From the NCBI RefSeq assembly GCF_018919485.1, contig NZ_JAHLMU010000001.1, forward strand, positions 2,237,538 through 2,301,537: a stretch of DNA of 64,000 nucleotides, written 5' to 3'. The DNA comes from Psychrobacter sp. TAE2020. Its GTDB lineage: Bacteria > Pseudomonadota > Gammaproteobacteria > Pseudomonadales > Moraxellaceae. The notes beneath the pieces are model-generated. The model saw nothing but the letters and a program-made list of their open reading frames with translations. It was not told the DNA's origin and ran no database searches. Both the position numbers and the translations under genes were made by a program. Below, piece after piece: positions 19,893 through 29,682 of this stretch; position 1 is the stretch's first letter; every line of letters starts with the position of its first letter.

Positions 19893-22375
19893 TACAGTAC
19901 CTTTTGACAAGTAAGTGGCCCAATAAGTGGAATGCCATCACCTTGTTTCTGATAATCAAAGCTAACTTGGCAACGATCACCAAAGGGAGTTACTACCTCT
20001 ACTATGTTATGCTCATCAAGCGTATCTAAATAGATCTCACCATCAAAACCCACGATAGCTGCTGGCAATGCTTGTTGAGTGACTAAACGCACTTGGCTGC
20101 CTATTGGTATAAACTCATCGTTGCTGTCTTTTAGAATAACCGAGGCAGAGCGTACTGGGACAAGATTGAATTTGACTATTGTACCAGCACGATCAGTGGG
20201 GGTCGCTTGAGCCGCTACCTTATCAATGCGTAAATCTGCCGGTAAGTTCATCGGATCAATGCCAATTTTATTGTCTTGGTAAGCATTGAGTGGCGATATT
20301 AGCAGAAGACCACGGCTATTAGTAGTGCCGATAAAGTTGTTCTGTAGTAATACAGGTACATCAGCGATACCGTTGGTCGTAACTACGGCAAACCCATCAT
20401 TGATTTGTCGGGCCGCAAAGACCCCGCCACCCATCATGACTAGCGAGCCGTTGCCACTAGCATAGATGGCGTAATCACCATTATAATTGCTCATACCCGC
20501 TTGCACTTGGCCATAGCGACCCAGATAATTCAGCTCAGCTAGAGCGCTAGTATCGTTATGGTTATCAGTATGGCTATTCACACTATGTCTTGCTTGTGCT
20601 CGCCAGCCTAATCCACCAGCAACGGGCGCTGACTGTGAGGCGTCTGCTACTATGACATTCTGTGCATTGTTATGTTGTAGGCTACTGCTCACTGAGAGAT
20701 TACCATCGAATGAAAAAGAGGCGCCGATAGCTGTACTGCTATTATTGGCGTTGTTTAAGTCGTGATTATAGTTGGCATTGATGCTTAAGCGTCGGCCTAG
20801 AGACTTGCTCCAATAGGCGCTAGCAAATTGAGCGCTATCATCCTCTGCATAATCTACTTGATTGTAACTGACCCCAAAACTGCCCAAAGACTGGCTGCCG
20901 TAGCCGGTAGAGAGCTGATAGCTTTGGCGAATAGGGGTAGAGCCATATTGGGTCGCTACATCACGATACTCGCCTTGGGTACCTAAAGTATTGATGCCAA
21001 CGTTAAAGCGTTTATTATTCCATTGATAGCTAGCGCTATATTGGGTGCCGCTTTCATCTTGGCTATTACTGCCCGCTAATGAGGCAAATAACACCCCACC
21101 TGGACCGCCCAATACCCAAGTGCCGCCAACGCCTGCATTAGCTATATCTTTGGTAGCTTCAGCATGAGTCTCAGCGGTAAAGCGGTTATTCACGCCATAA
21201 CGCCAAGTGCCACTGACGGCGACATTGCTGCCATAGTCGAAGGATTTTATGCCATAGTTTTCCCGTACAGCCCCAAGCTCGACCGACCAATCTGACAAGC
21301 CGGGCTGTAGTAAGCGATGGGTATCATAAAGCGAGAAGTTAACTGTAGAGCTTTGTCCTAGCGCATCGGTCAATACCAGTTGTGCATCACCCGCACCACT
21401 AATACTAGGAGCGGTATTGAGCTCAAAAGGGCCGGCAGGGACGTCACCGCTGTATTGTTTAAGACCATTCACGTATAGCTCTACCGCAGAAGGTAGGGTG
21501 GCTGAGCCAAAGAATGCAGGAAGTGGCGTGGTCGTCATATAAGGTTGCAAATCAAAGTTGCTACCAATTTGCAGACCGCCTAAGCGGGTAGCGCGAGTCC
21601 ATGACAGAGCACCTGTAAGAATATCCCCAGCACGTACGGTTATCAGCTTATCAGGAAAGGACTGGCTCCAACTGGTATCTAACCTCACGGTACGATGGTC
21701 CCAGTCACGGTTATTAGTAATGCTATTAGCATTGTTATTGTAAAAGCGGTTACCTGTGGTTAGTGCTGTTGAGCTTAATACCCCATTAGCATTAAAAGCG
21801 CGTACTTCGGTAAAAGCACTTAGGTTGGTCGCATTATTGTCAGTATGTGAGCCATAGATATTATAATTTAATAAAACCCCAGGCGATGAGTTAGCTTGAG
21901 TACGACGGTTATCACGGTTATTTAATACGGTGGTGTTTAGATTGAGTGTATTTAAAGGGGCGATAATAGCGACGGATTGCATGCGCGCGTTATAGTCGAC
22001 CTTAATATTGGCGAAACTATTTAGCGGTACTGGGTCGGTGGTACCTAGTGGCACAATAAACCCTAGCTGCTGCAATACAGCGATACTTGCCCACAGTTGC
22101 TCATCACGATAATCAAAATGAGCTAAGCCAGCGCTAGCACCATTAAGCGTAACATCTAGGTATAAATCTAAGCCATACGTCTGACTCGGATCCTCATTGA
22201 GGCCGAGTTGGACGAATTCGGTATTCGGTAAGCTGACAGGAGTAGATGTGGGGATAGGAGTTATAGAAGCGCTTTGGGGTGCTGCATGGCTAGCTGAGAC
22301 CACCACACCATGAATTAAAAGAACTTTAGCGAGCGGCACTGTCCAACGTGACGTTTTGAATCGTGTCAGTTCCAT
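19892..22375 (-). CDS. Fimbrial outer-membrane usher, Csu (archaic) type
   Basis: The 827-residue protein is the outer-membrane assembly platform. It has a signal peptide, an N-terminal chaperone-binding domain (LYLDVTLNGASAGLAHF, IAVLQQLGFIV), a 24-strand beta barrel rich in Asn, Ser and Tyr, the plug region (AVELYVNGLKQYSGDVPAGPFEL) and C-terminal domains with GEIYLDTL and CQVSFDYQ. It overlaps the upstream chaperone gene by 50 bases and the downstream tip gene by one base. This compact layout indicates one transcript and translational coupling. Confidence 0.93.
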   Translation of the reverse strand: MELTRFKTSRWTVPLAKVLLIHGVVVSASHAAPQSASITPIPTSTPVSLPNTEFVQLGLNEDPSQTYGLDLYLDVTLNGASAGLAHFDYRDEQLWASIAVLQQLGFIVPLGTTDPVPLNSFANIKVDYNARMQSVAIIAPLNTLNLNTTVLNNRDNRRTQANSSPGVLLNYNIYGSHTDNNATNLSAFTEVRAFNANGVLSSTALTTGNRFYNNNANSITNNRDWDHRTVRLDTSWSQSFPDKLITVRAGDILTGALSWTRATRLGGLQIGSNFDLQPYMTTTPLPAFFGSATLPSAVELYVNGLKQYSGDVPAGPFELNTAPSISGAGDAQLVLTDALGQSSTVNFSLYDTHRLLQPGLSDWSVELGAVRENYGIKSFDYGSNVAVSGTWRYGVNNRFTAETHAEATKDIANAGVGGTWVLGGPGGVLFASLAGSNSQDESGTQYSASYQWNNKRFNVGINTLGTQGEYRDVATQYGSTPIRQSYQLSTGYGSQSLGSFGVSYNQVDYAEDDSAQFASAYWSKSLGRRLSINANYNHDLNNANNSSTAIGASFSFDGNLSVSSSLQHNNAQNVIVADASQSAPVAGGLGWRAQARHSVNSHTDNHNDTSALAELNYLGRYGQVQAGMSNYNGDYAIYASGNGSLVMMGGGVFAARQINDGFAVVTTNGIADVPVLLQNNFIGTTNSRGLLLISPLNAYQDNKIGIDPMNLPADLRIDKVAAQATPTDRAGTIVKFNLVPVRSASVILKDSNDEFIPIGSQVRLVTQQALPAAIVGFDGEIYLDTLDEHNIVEVVTPFGDRCQVSFDYQKQGDGIPLIGPLTCQKVL

Positions 22376-23087
22376 TAATCATTACCTTAATTTTACTGCT
22401 ATTTTTTAATTCATTCGGTGGTACTTTGAGCACCCATTGCATAGTAGCACCGGGTAAAACATAACCTAGTAAACCGGGGCTTATCTCAATAGTGTTACCA
22501 CTAGTATCATCTATGCTGAGCTTGGCCAATTGTGCACGCCCATTCCCACTATTACTAACACGCATAGCAACGTGGTTACCATCCGGTTGCACAGTATAAG
22601 TCCATTGCAACTTTGGAGAAGTTTGTTGCACTCCTACAGGCTGAATAAAGACCGGTAGCGAATAACTTAGTGCAAACTGCAAGCCCGCCTTCTGCTCAGC
22701 AGATGGAATAGGGAGCTCATCAATAGAGAGGCGATAGCTGCTTTCTACCGCACCAATACCGCTCGGTGGTGCAGATGCGCGGATAATGCGAATGAGTTGT
22801 TTTTCACCCGGTTGCAGTTCAATCATCGGCGGACTGGCCAACAACCCTCGTGATGCGGTGAGCTGATCGCCTTTTTCATCCTGTGACCATTGGTACACAC
22901 GAACTTGCGCATGTATCACATCGTCACCAGTATTACTGAGCGTCAGTCCACTGGCATTTTGTTTAGCTTGCAAGCTGAGGGAAATGGGAGAGACCTGCAG
23001 GCCGCTCGCTATTGCCACACCGTTAGGCAGTAGCAAACCAGATAAAATAACCGGCATCGCAACACGGTGTACCCAGAGACTTAGCAT
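22326..23087 (-). CDS. Periplasmic pilus chaperone, Csu (archaic) type
   Basis: This 253-residue PapD-like chaperone has a signal peptide and two Ig-like domains. The N-terminal domain includes LTLSNTGDDVIHAQVRVYQW and the strand preceding the basic anchor, LQPGEKQLIRIIRA. The second domain carries LPVFIQPVG and VLPGATMQWVLKVP. It delivers coat-U type subunits to the usher encoded next. It starts six bases after the pilin stop and overlaps the usher gene. Confidence 0.92.
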   Translation of the reverse strand: MLSLWVHRVAMPVILSGLLLPNGVAIASGLQVSPISLSLQAKQNASGLTLSNTGDDVIHAQVRVYQWSQDEKGDQLTASRGLLASPPMIELQPGEKQLIRIIRASAPPSGIGAVESSYRLSIDELPIPSAEQKAGLQFALSYSLPVFIQPVGVQQTSPKLQWTYTVQPDGNHVAMRVSNSGNGRAQLAKLSIDDTSGNTIEISPGLLGYVLPGATMQWVLKVPPNELKNSSKIKVMINGTDTIQNVTLDSAAR

Positions 23088-23092
23088 TCAGA

Positions 23093-23620
23093 TTAGAACG
23101 TTACTGAAACGTTTACAGTATCGAGGTAATCACCAGGTATAACATCTGCTGTATCAGTTACGGTGGCATAAACAGTAGTAGCAATACCAGTTGCATAGTT
23201 AGTAGCCGCTGCGGTTGTTACTGGAGTAGCAGTACCCCAAGCAGGACCAGCACTTGACACAGAGGTTAATTTATAGGCAATCTCTTGACCAGTAGTAGGT
23301 CCAGAACCTTTTAATTTACCAGTACCATCGGTACTCTTACTTGAAACAGGTTGAAGTGTAATTTTAGCAGAGGAACCGACAGAACAATTTGTAGTAATAA
23401 TAGTAGAACCTGTCTTTTCAGAACCTACTAGTTGTGCTTGACCTGCTGCAACAGTACCAAGACCAATATCAGCAGTAGCACCAGTTACAACGGTACAAGT
23501 CTGATCAACCTTTAGTAAAACATCGAAGCTATCACTAGTAATAGGTGCTGCGTTAGCAACAGTCAAAGAGCTAACGGCAAGTAGTAGAGTAGTAGTCAAT
23601 AAAGATTTTTGAAGTTGCAA
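23093..23620 (-). CDS. Spore coat U family major pilin (CsuA/B-like)
   Basis: The 175-residue secreted subunit has a signal peptide ending ANA and one SCPU domain with the expected cysteine pair (DQTCTVV and TTNCSVG). It closes with the strand PGDYLDTVNVSVTF, typical of coat-U subunits. The start is TTG at 23620, supported by GGAGAA seven bases upstream, as no ATG is available near the signal peptide. It is first in the operon, as expected for the main structural subunit. Confidence 0.88.
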   Translation of the reverse strand: MQLQKSLLTTTLLLAVSSLTVANAAPITSDSFDVLLKVDQTCTVVTGATADIGLGTVAAGQAQLVGSEKTGSTIITTNCSVGSSAKITLQPVSSKSTDGTGKLKGSGPTTGQEIAYKLTSVSSAGPAWGTATPVTTAAATNYATGIATTVYATVTDTADVIPGDYLDTVNVSVTF

Positions 23621-24226
23621 AGTAATTCTCCGATGATTTTAAGTTTTTTATCAGTTTTGATAAGCATAATAAAAACGGTTTAAACATCCACAATTTTTAT
23701 CAGTCATTAATTGGTGGCATTATTACATAAATATTACATAAAGGTAAAATAAAACACTATAAATTTCAATATTAGTACGCTGAAGCGTAACAATATATGT
23801 TAGGGCTAAACAACAATAAGATAGTTGAGAAAGCTGTTCCTGTTAGTGGTCAGTCCAAGCATAGCGCGAGCTTTTGGCTGCTATTAATGCTACCGATATC
23901 GAATTGTAAAAGGTCGAAGTTGAGCTTGAAAGTGCAGTAGAGTTTTATATAAATAAGGAAAAAAATATAACTTTAAAATTTTTAACGTAATTTTCACTGA
24001 TTATCGGATTTTGTATACCATTCATCTGATTATCAGTTCATTTATAATTTAATTATGCGATATTGCGCGTTCTGCATACAGAATACATTCCCCTCTTTAC
24101 CTCATTATTTATTCCCCAGTTACTGTTTAGTGTCCCAGTTACTGTTTTAGTCGAATACTACATATTTTAGACTCTATTACTGGTATGCCCTAACTTCAAA
24201 ATAGTTTTAACCGTGAGATTTATATT
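23621..24226. promoter_or_regulatory. Control region between two divergent pilus loci
   Basis: This 606-base, strongly AT-rich region separates the two head-to-head pilus operons. No reading frame is supported. It contains long A/T runs (about 23690-23770 and 23945-24060) that could bind nucleoid proteins and must hold both promoters. No specific operator was recognised. Confidence 0.5.
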
Positions 24227-24898
24227 ATGAATATTTTTACAAAAGTAGCAGTAACTGGTCTAGCCTTATCTCTATCTTCTTTTGCTTCAGCGGCAATAAG
24301 TGGTTCTACAGACTTTCGTGTAACGCTACCTGAAGTTTTAGTGCTATATCACTGGGATGATGCTGTACTGAACTTGACTGAAGTTCTTACTACCCCTGCA
24401 AATGATAGCGATGCGCGCGAAATAAGCGATGCTACTACTCGTATAGGAACGGCGGTATTAGGAGCAGCTACTGCTAGCATCAATACAGATGTTAATACTA
24501 CTTCAAACACGGCTCTTGCCACTAACGTTGCGGTTACTCTAAAAAATGCTTGGGCAGTACGTAACTTATCTTCTGCTAATGGTGTTTCGCTAACATTGAC
24601 TAACCCTAATACTAGTTTGAAAAATGTTGTCAATAACGCCTCTGTTATTACTACTTCAAATGCTGTTTTAGTATCAGCAAATCCTTTAATCACTACTTCT
24701 GGTACAACAACTGTAGGTATCAAATCAGGTTTCACTCCTGTATTAGGTGATATTACTTTTAACTTAGATCTGTCTACTGCTAATAATGCCGGTGAATACA
24801 ATACACGCGGTGTCACTGGCGCTTCACCTGATACAGTTACAGGTAATGGTACTGACACTTTCTTATTGACTCTTACTGGTAATGTTCCTACTCCATAA
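24227..24898 (+). CDS. Secreted cysteine-free putative pilin of a divergent pilus locus
   Basis: This 223-residue protein has a clear signal peptide (cleavage near SFASA-A) and a mature part made of Thr, Ser, Asn, Val and Ala, without cysteine and with alternating beta-strand patterns. It ends with a strand-like FLLTLTGN. It does not match the coat-U or classical FimA patterns I know. Position (first gene, followed by a terminator and then chaperone-like, usher-like and small secreted genes) argues that it is the major subunit. The role is inferred from context only. Confidence 0.6.
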   Translation: MNIFTKVAVTGLALSLSSFASAAISGSTDFRVTLPEVLVLYHWDDAVLNLTEVLTTPANDSDAREISDATTRIGTAVLGAATASINTDVNTTSNTALATNVAVTLKNAWAVRNLSSANGVSLTLTNPNTSLKNVVNNASVITTSNAVLVSANPLITTSGTTTVGIKSGFTPVLGDITFNLDLSTANNAGEYNTRGVTGASPDTVTGNGTDTFLLTLTGNVPTP

Positions 24899-24949
24899 TT
24901 GAAGAGTTTTAACGGCTAAGCCTTAGTGCTTCGACACTAGCTACATCCT

Positions 24950-24982
24950 AAAAAATACCAGCTATTATTGCTGGTATTTTTT
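24950..24982 (+). terminator. Terminator/attenuator between putative pilin and chaperone genes
   Basis: AAAAAATACCAGC pairs perfectly with GCTGGTATTTTTT around a seven-base loop, 52 bases after the putative pilin stop codon. Within a pilus operon such a site can leave a short abundant pilin transcript and a longer, rarer full transcript. Confidence 0.85.
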
Positions 24983-25101
24983 ATAGTTAACGACAAGACA
25001 TTCTCCGGGCTGCAAATCAATCACTTTATAAGATCTTAAGTGGGTTTGCGCTACAGGCTTTGCAGCTAATTGCTAATAATTAACTAAATAAAGGCAAAAA
25101 G

Positions 25102-25722
25102 ATGATCCTAACTGCTTACCCTAAATTATGTTTACCTAGTCAATCTGCCAGTATACGTTTAGCCCTATCTGTAATTACAGGGGTTGTTGTCACGTTAACA
25201 AGTATGAGCTATGCACAGGCTGAGCTGATTATCAGTAACTCAGTAAATGAGCAAGGAAAGGCTCAGATGGTGGTGCGCAATGATCGTCAAACCTCTCTAC
25301 CACCAGCACAATTAGGTATTCAGCCCGGTAGTATTGACGAGACTGTCTCTTTGACAAAGGGTAAGAATCTAGCCAAACTTAATCAATCGTTAACTCTATA
25401 TAATTATGGCAGCAAACCTAAAAAAATCGCTCTGAGCTTGGTTGATATGGATGCTGCTGGCAAGCCTATCGACCCTAGTGAGAACACACTAAAACCATGG
25501 GTGTTGATCAACCCTACAGCGTTTACTATTCCTGCTGGTGGCTATCAGACGGTTCGTATGTCTATCCGTTTGCCTATGGATTTTGCCAAAGGTAAGTACC
25601 ATGCTATGTTGTCGATCAAACAGCAAATCGACAACCCTGTTACTTATACTGCTGACGGCAAAGGGGTAACTCTTGAGCTTGGGTCACAGTATGGGTTGCC
25701 AGTATCCATTGAGGTGCAATAG
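25102..25722 (+). CDS. Single-Ig-domain chaperone-like periplasmic protein
   Basis: The 206-residue protein has a signal peptide (cleavage near QAELI) and about 168 mature residues. KLNQSLTLYNYGSKPKKIAL, LKPWVLINPTAFTIPAGG and YQTVRMSIRLP resemble the N-terminal Ig domain of pilus chaperones, including the Pro-rich loop and the strand before the acceptor groove. No second Ig domain is visible; the protein ends soon after GLPVSIEVQ. It precedes an usher-like gene by 92 bases. Chaperone is an inference; a structural or accessory Ig protein is the alternative. Confidence 0.6.
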   Translation: MILTAYPKLCLPSQSASIRLALSVITGVVVTLTSMSYAQAELIISNSVNEQGKAQMVVRNDRQTSLPPAQLGIQPGSIDETVSLTKGKNLAKLNQSLTLYNYGSKPKKIALSLVDMDAAGKPIDPSENTLKPWVLINPTAFTIPAGGYQTVRMSIRLPMDFAKGKYHAMLSIKQQIDNPVTYTADGKGVTLELGSQYGLPVSIEVQ

Positions 25723-25814
25723 GCTAATACTGTTCAAATTCAAACTAGGAAATACTGCTATTATGATGTAATGATTATCAGTATAACTTCCCATACCCAT
25801 AAAATGGATTCGCT

Positions 25815-28800
25815 ATGGCGCTTATGATTAAAAAGTACTCGTCTTTGCGTTTAGTGACTTTAGTTTCTTTACCTTGTATGGTGATTTATTGCCCCTCAGC
25901 ATTGGCTGAGATACAAACTATAGCGGCTAATACAACTTCGCAGCTATCGGCTAGCAAAGCTTACAATAAAAACAACAAAGTGCTAGTGCCTAGTTTGGTA
26001 GGGGTATTAATCAATGGAGAGGAACAAGGGAGTACCGAAGCCCTTTATGACTCAGCATCAGATCCAGAGCGTGATGAGCAAAAAGACTGCTATTTTTTAT
26101 CTATTAATGACTTAAGTGAATTAACTAAGGTCAGCTTTACTGTTGTCGATAACCAAGCTGGCTACGATGTCAGTACGCCAATAGGTAAAGTGCAGTTATC
26201 AGCCGATCAAATCTATAGTTACCAAGGTCAAGACTATGTGTCACTTAGTACTCTAAAAAAGTTAGGAATAACCGCTGTGTACAGCCAGCCAGACTTAGCT
26301 ATTATGCTAAATATGGGTTGGCGTCCCGCCCAAATAAGTGTCCCAAAAGCCAACAATGAGCGTAACACCCTACCCATTGACTATCGTTCTAGTCAAGCCG
26401 GTCTACTGGGTTTGTCATTTAATAGCACCCTAAGCACTAGCGAGAGCAATAATACCTCAAGGGATAATCCATCTAATAACAATGACGATGATACAACGTC
26501 CACTAGTCGACAAATATATGCAGACTTAGGTGCCTATGGTTACGGATTAGGGGGAGTATGGGGTATTAAGGCTATCGGTTACGATTTTGCTAGCTCTAAT
26601 GATCTGATAGAGGATAGAAAAGGCAAGGTATCGGCTAATGACAGCTTTGTACGCAATGCTTTAAATGGATTTAGCTACCTCCCATCAGACTGGGATAATT
26701 GGGGACTAGATAATCTATATTGGGCTAAATCTGGCAAACAGCTAGCTACCCGTATAGGTATTAATAGACCTAATGCGCTCAGTCAAGGGGCGCAGACCAC
26801 AGGCACAGAATTCACTGGGGCTATGATTGCCTATAGTAATCGAGATATCGGCCGTCATTTATCTTATTTTGATCAAGACAGTCGCAGTCTGTTGCAAAAT
26901 ACTAATCAGGATTATCAGCATTTAACTGGTATAGGTGAAGCGGGTGGGGTGGCAGAGTTGCGTATCAGTGGCCGTGCTTTGGCTCGAGTACAGATTGGAT
27001 TGGATGGGCGTTACGAATTTTTAAACCTTGATGTCAGCCAATTGACTTTGACAGACAATTTAGTTGAGGTGGCAATCTTTGCCTATCCATTGGCCCGCCA
27101 ACCGCTTGAAGTTCGACCTATCGTACTCGGCAAACGTCGCACCAACGTCGCAACTGATGAGCTTTTGATAGAAGCAGGTATTGGTGCTAGTGGTAATTTA
27201 ATTAATAGTAATAGCCGATACGGTTTTAGAGACAATAATAGTGGTACTGCAGCACATTTATATACTGAATATGGGGTTAATAATCGCTTGGCAGTACGCG
27301 GTGGTGTTAACACTAATGCGCAAAACTTAATAAATGATAGTAAGTCAGTATCTTGGCATACAGGGGTCAACTATAGCTTATCACCCTATAGTAATTTTGA
27401 TTTCAGCTATGCCGATAGTACTATTGAGCAGTTATGGCAAGCTCAACTGCAGTATCAGCGCAAAAAACTATTAGCCTACTATCAGTATCAAGCTCGGCAG
27501 TATGATAAAGCAGTATTAGAGCTACCCCTATTGGATAATAATCGAATAGATCGATTGAACGATCAGCGTCATCAACTGTTACTCAATTATAGCCCTAGTG
27601 ATAGAACTAACCTCAGTCTAAGCCAGTATTATGATCAGATGGCGATTGAGACTGATTCGGATAACTATTATGCTTATGCCAGTATCAATCATCGATTCAA
27701 CGATGCGCTAAATGTCGGTGCCAACTGGAACAGCCTTGATGATCGCTATAGTTATCGTATTAACTGGCAAGATATCTATAGAAACCGTACGGCTAACGAT
27801 GGCAAAAGCAATACTATAGGTCTATCTGGTGATAATACTAGCGATACCTTATCAGTACGCCATCAGTTTGATTATCGTACTAGCTTTGGGCAGTCGGTTA
27901 GCGCTTTACATGATAGTAGTCGACTACTGAACCAAGGTGATATCAACTATCGTTTTGATGGGTTCAATCTGTTTGGTGCTGATGCAGATGCTAGATCCAT
28001 CGGCACTAGCTCTATAGATAACTTAGTTAGCATTGGCTATAGCTTGTTTGATGGTCAGGTAGGCTGGCTAGCTGATTGGCAGTTGACCCATCGCAATGGC
28101 ATTAACTTTAGCTTGGGCTACAAACATCGCTATGTAGATGCTATACCTAGCGGTCGCTACACTGACTTAATAGATGACAGCTCATTTACTAATGAACGTG
28201 AGCTACCCGCTTGGACGCAGAATAATTATCTGTTTGCTAAGCTATCATTTGATATGTTTAAGCCACCCAAGCAAAACCTGAAATTTGGTCAATATCCTCG
28301 TCAAGAAGCAGGCAGTGTAGTAGTGGACTTAACTCACTACGTTGATTCGCCAATCAACAATGAAACTTTAAGTTTTCAGTTAGACAATCAGCAAGTTCAG
28401 GCCAGTTTGCTTGGAACTCAAGCGAACCGTAGCCAATATCTGATTAGTAATATAAAAGCTGGGGATTATACTCTGAGTATGGATGCCACCAATCTACCTT
28501 TAGAGTATAGTTCAAGCGAGTTACAGACACCGCGTATACGGGTTAGCAACTATGCCCCTACTTCAGTGCCTATCAAGCTAGAAAAGACTTATGGTATATC
28601 AGGCAAGCTAACCACAGCAGAAGAAGGGATAGTGATTGATATCTATCAAAAAGATAAGCTGATACAAAGTGTCACAACTGGTAGCTACGGGTATTTCCAA
28701 ATATTTGGCTTAGCACCAGACACTTATACTTTAAACTCTAAAGGTTATGAAGCGCAGTCTATTGAGATCACTAACGACTTTGTGTTGAAAATAGCTTTAA

Positions 28801-28829
28801 AACCTCTAACAAGTAGCGCTGTACCGTAA
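25815..28829 (+). CDS. Large divergent usher-like outer-membrane protein
   Basis: This 1004-residue secreted protein has a signal peptide ending ALA-E. Its N-terminal region (about residues 50-170: GVLINGEEQGS, FLSINDLSEL, YVSLSTLKKLGI) resembles usher N-domains. A long barrel-like region follows, with many alternating Tyr/Asn/Arg strands. A plug-like segment AELRISGRALARVQIGLDG with RYEFLNLDVSQL is followed by LVEVAIFAYP. The C-terminus holds two Ig or carboxypeptidase-regulatory-like domains (about 880-1000; GSYGYFQIFGLAPDTYTL). It is longer and much diverged from FimD or CsuD. The role is inferred from layout and from the neighbouring genes. Confidence 0.65.
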   Translation: MALMIKKYSSLRLVTLVSLPCMVIYCPSALAEIQTIAANTTSQLSASKAYNKNNKVLVPSLVGVLINGEEQGSTEALYDSASDPERDEQKDCYFLSINDLSELTKVSFTVVDNQAGYDVSTPIGKVQLSADQIYSYQGQDYVSLSTLKKLGITAVYSQPDLAIMLNMGWRPAQISVPKANNERNTLPIDYRSSQAGLLGLSFNSTLSTSESNNTSRDNPSNNNDDDTTSTSRQIYADLGAYGYGLGGVWGIKAIGYDFASSNDLIEDRKGKVSANDSFVRNALNGFSYLPSDWDNWGLDNLYWAKSGKQLATRIGINRPNALSQGAQTTGTEFTGAMIAYSNRDIGRHLSYFDQDSRSLLQNTNQDYQHLTGIGEAGGVAELRISGRALARVQIGLDGRYEFLNLDVSQLTLTDNLVEVAIFAYPLARQPLEVRPIVLGKRRTNVATDELLIEAGIGASGNLINSNSRYGFRDNNSGTAAHLYTEYGVNNRLAVRGGVNTNAQNLINDSKSVSWHTGVNYSLSPYSNFDFSYADSTIEQLWQAQLQYQRKKLLAYYQYQARQYDKAVLELPLLDNNRIDRLNDQRHQLLLNYSPSDRTNLSLSQYYDQMAIETDSDNYYAYASINHRFNDALNVGANWNSLDDRYSYRINWQDIYRNRTANDGKSNTIGLSGDNTSDTLSVRHQFDYRTSFGQSVSALHDSSRLLNQGDINYRFDGFNLFGADADARSIGTSSIDNLVSIGYSLFDGQVGWLADWQLTHRNGINFSLGYKHRYVDAIPSGRYTDLIDDSSFTNERELPAWTQNNYLFAKLSFDMFKPPKQNLKFGQYPRQEAGSVVVDLTHYVDSPINNETLSFQLDNQQVQASLLGTQANRSQYLISNIKAGDYTLSMDATNLPLEYSSSELQTPRIRVSNYAPTSVPIKLEKTYGISGKLTTAEEGIVIDIYQKDKLIQSVTTGSYGYFQIFGLAPDTYTLNSKGYEAQSIEITNDFVLKIALKPLTSSAVP

Positions 28830-28902
28830 ACCATAATATTAATTATATTACCCAAATATGGGTTATATTTTGAATTAAAAGCAGCTCAAAGCCGAGGTCG
28901 TT

Positions 28903-29682
28903 ATGTCTAAAAAACTATCAATCGTTCATTATGATAAATTGTTGCTAAAAGTAAGCTTAACGGCAATAGTGGGATTACTGGGACAAACAGCATTAGCAGC
29001 CTGTCCTGATACTGCTGGTATCAATATCACTACTGCTGCTAACCGTGTCGGTTCAGCTAGTAACAGTCAAATATATTTCTGTAAACAAAACTTTCCAAAC
29101 ACTACTTTAAGGTTTGCCCCTACAGAGACTCAGCTCCTCAATCGCGGCAGTCAAGCTATCTCAAGGGGCAACACTATTCAGAGCTTTCCCTTGAGTAACC
29201 GTGCCGATCTAAGTGGCTTTAATGTGGCTAATTTGAACTTAAACCAGTTATCAGCAAATTTTCCAAACACCAATGGAGACTTCGGTTCACCAAGCTTATT
29301 TAACTTTTATATCCGCACAGATCGAAACAGCAACTGTAATAGCGAATATCAAACCATAAAAACTTTTTTAAGAAATAACCCTAATACTTTTCAGCTCAAC
29401 ACTTCATTCGCATCTATTGCCCCAGATAATACTTCAAATACTAGTCTAGTCAAAATGACCGGAGCTAAATTAAAATCAGCTATAGATCAAACCAAAGAAT
29501 TAACCGCTAACATTGACTTTTACTATACAAACCCTACTACTGGTCAATATTTCACTAGTGATGTCCCGAGTTATCGTGACTGCTGGTTTGGTGTGGGTAC
29601 TAGAGTGACTATTACCCCTGATAGTGCCAATGTAAAATTTGCTGGCAATTACGATCTACAGATTAGTGTATTAACTCAATAA
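28903..29682 (+). CDS. Secreted cysteine-containing protein, possible pilus tip subunit
   Basis: This 259-residue protein has a signal peptide ending ALAA-C and four cysteines (AACPDT, YFCKQN, NCNSEY, RDCWFG). The mature protein is Asn/Thr-rich and predicted to be mostly beta. I recognise no family. It is the last gene of the divergent pilus locus, 73 bases after the usher-like gene, where minor or tip subunits usually lie, and cysteines would suit a folded tip domain. No adhesin function is shown by sequence. Confidence 0.55.
   Translation: MSKKLSIVHYDKLLLKVSLTAIVGLLGQTALAACPDTAGINITTAANRVGSASNSQIYFCKQNFPNTTLRFAPTETQLLNRGSQAISRGNTIQSFPLSNRADLSGFNVANLNLNQLSANFPNTNGDFGSPSLFNFYIRTDRNSNCNSEYQTIKTFLRNNPNTFQLNTSFASIAPDNTSNTSLVKMTGAKLKSAIDQTKELTANIDFYYTNPTTGQYFTSDVPSYRDCWFGVGTRVTITPDSANVKFAGNYDLQISVLTQ

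Noticed and set aside
24349..24858. Long open frame (169 codons) on the minus strand
   Set aside because: It lies wholly within the secreted pilin-like gene on the plus strand. That gene has a signal peptide and a good position; the antisense frame has neither and arises from the repetitive Thr/Asn/Val codons.
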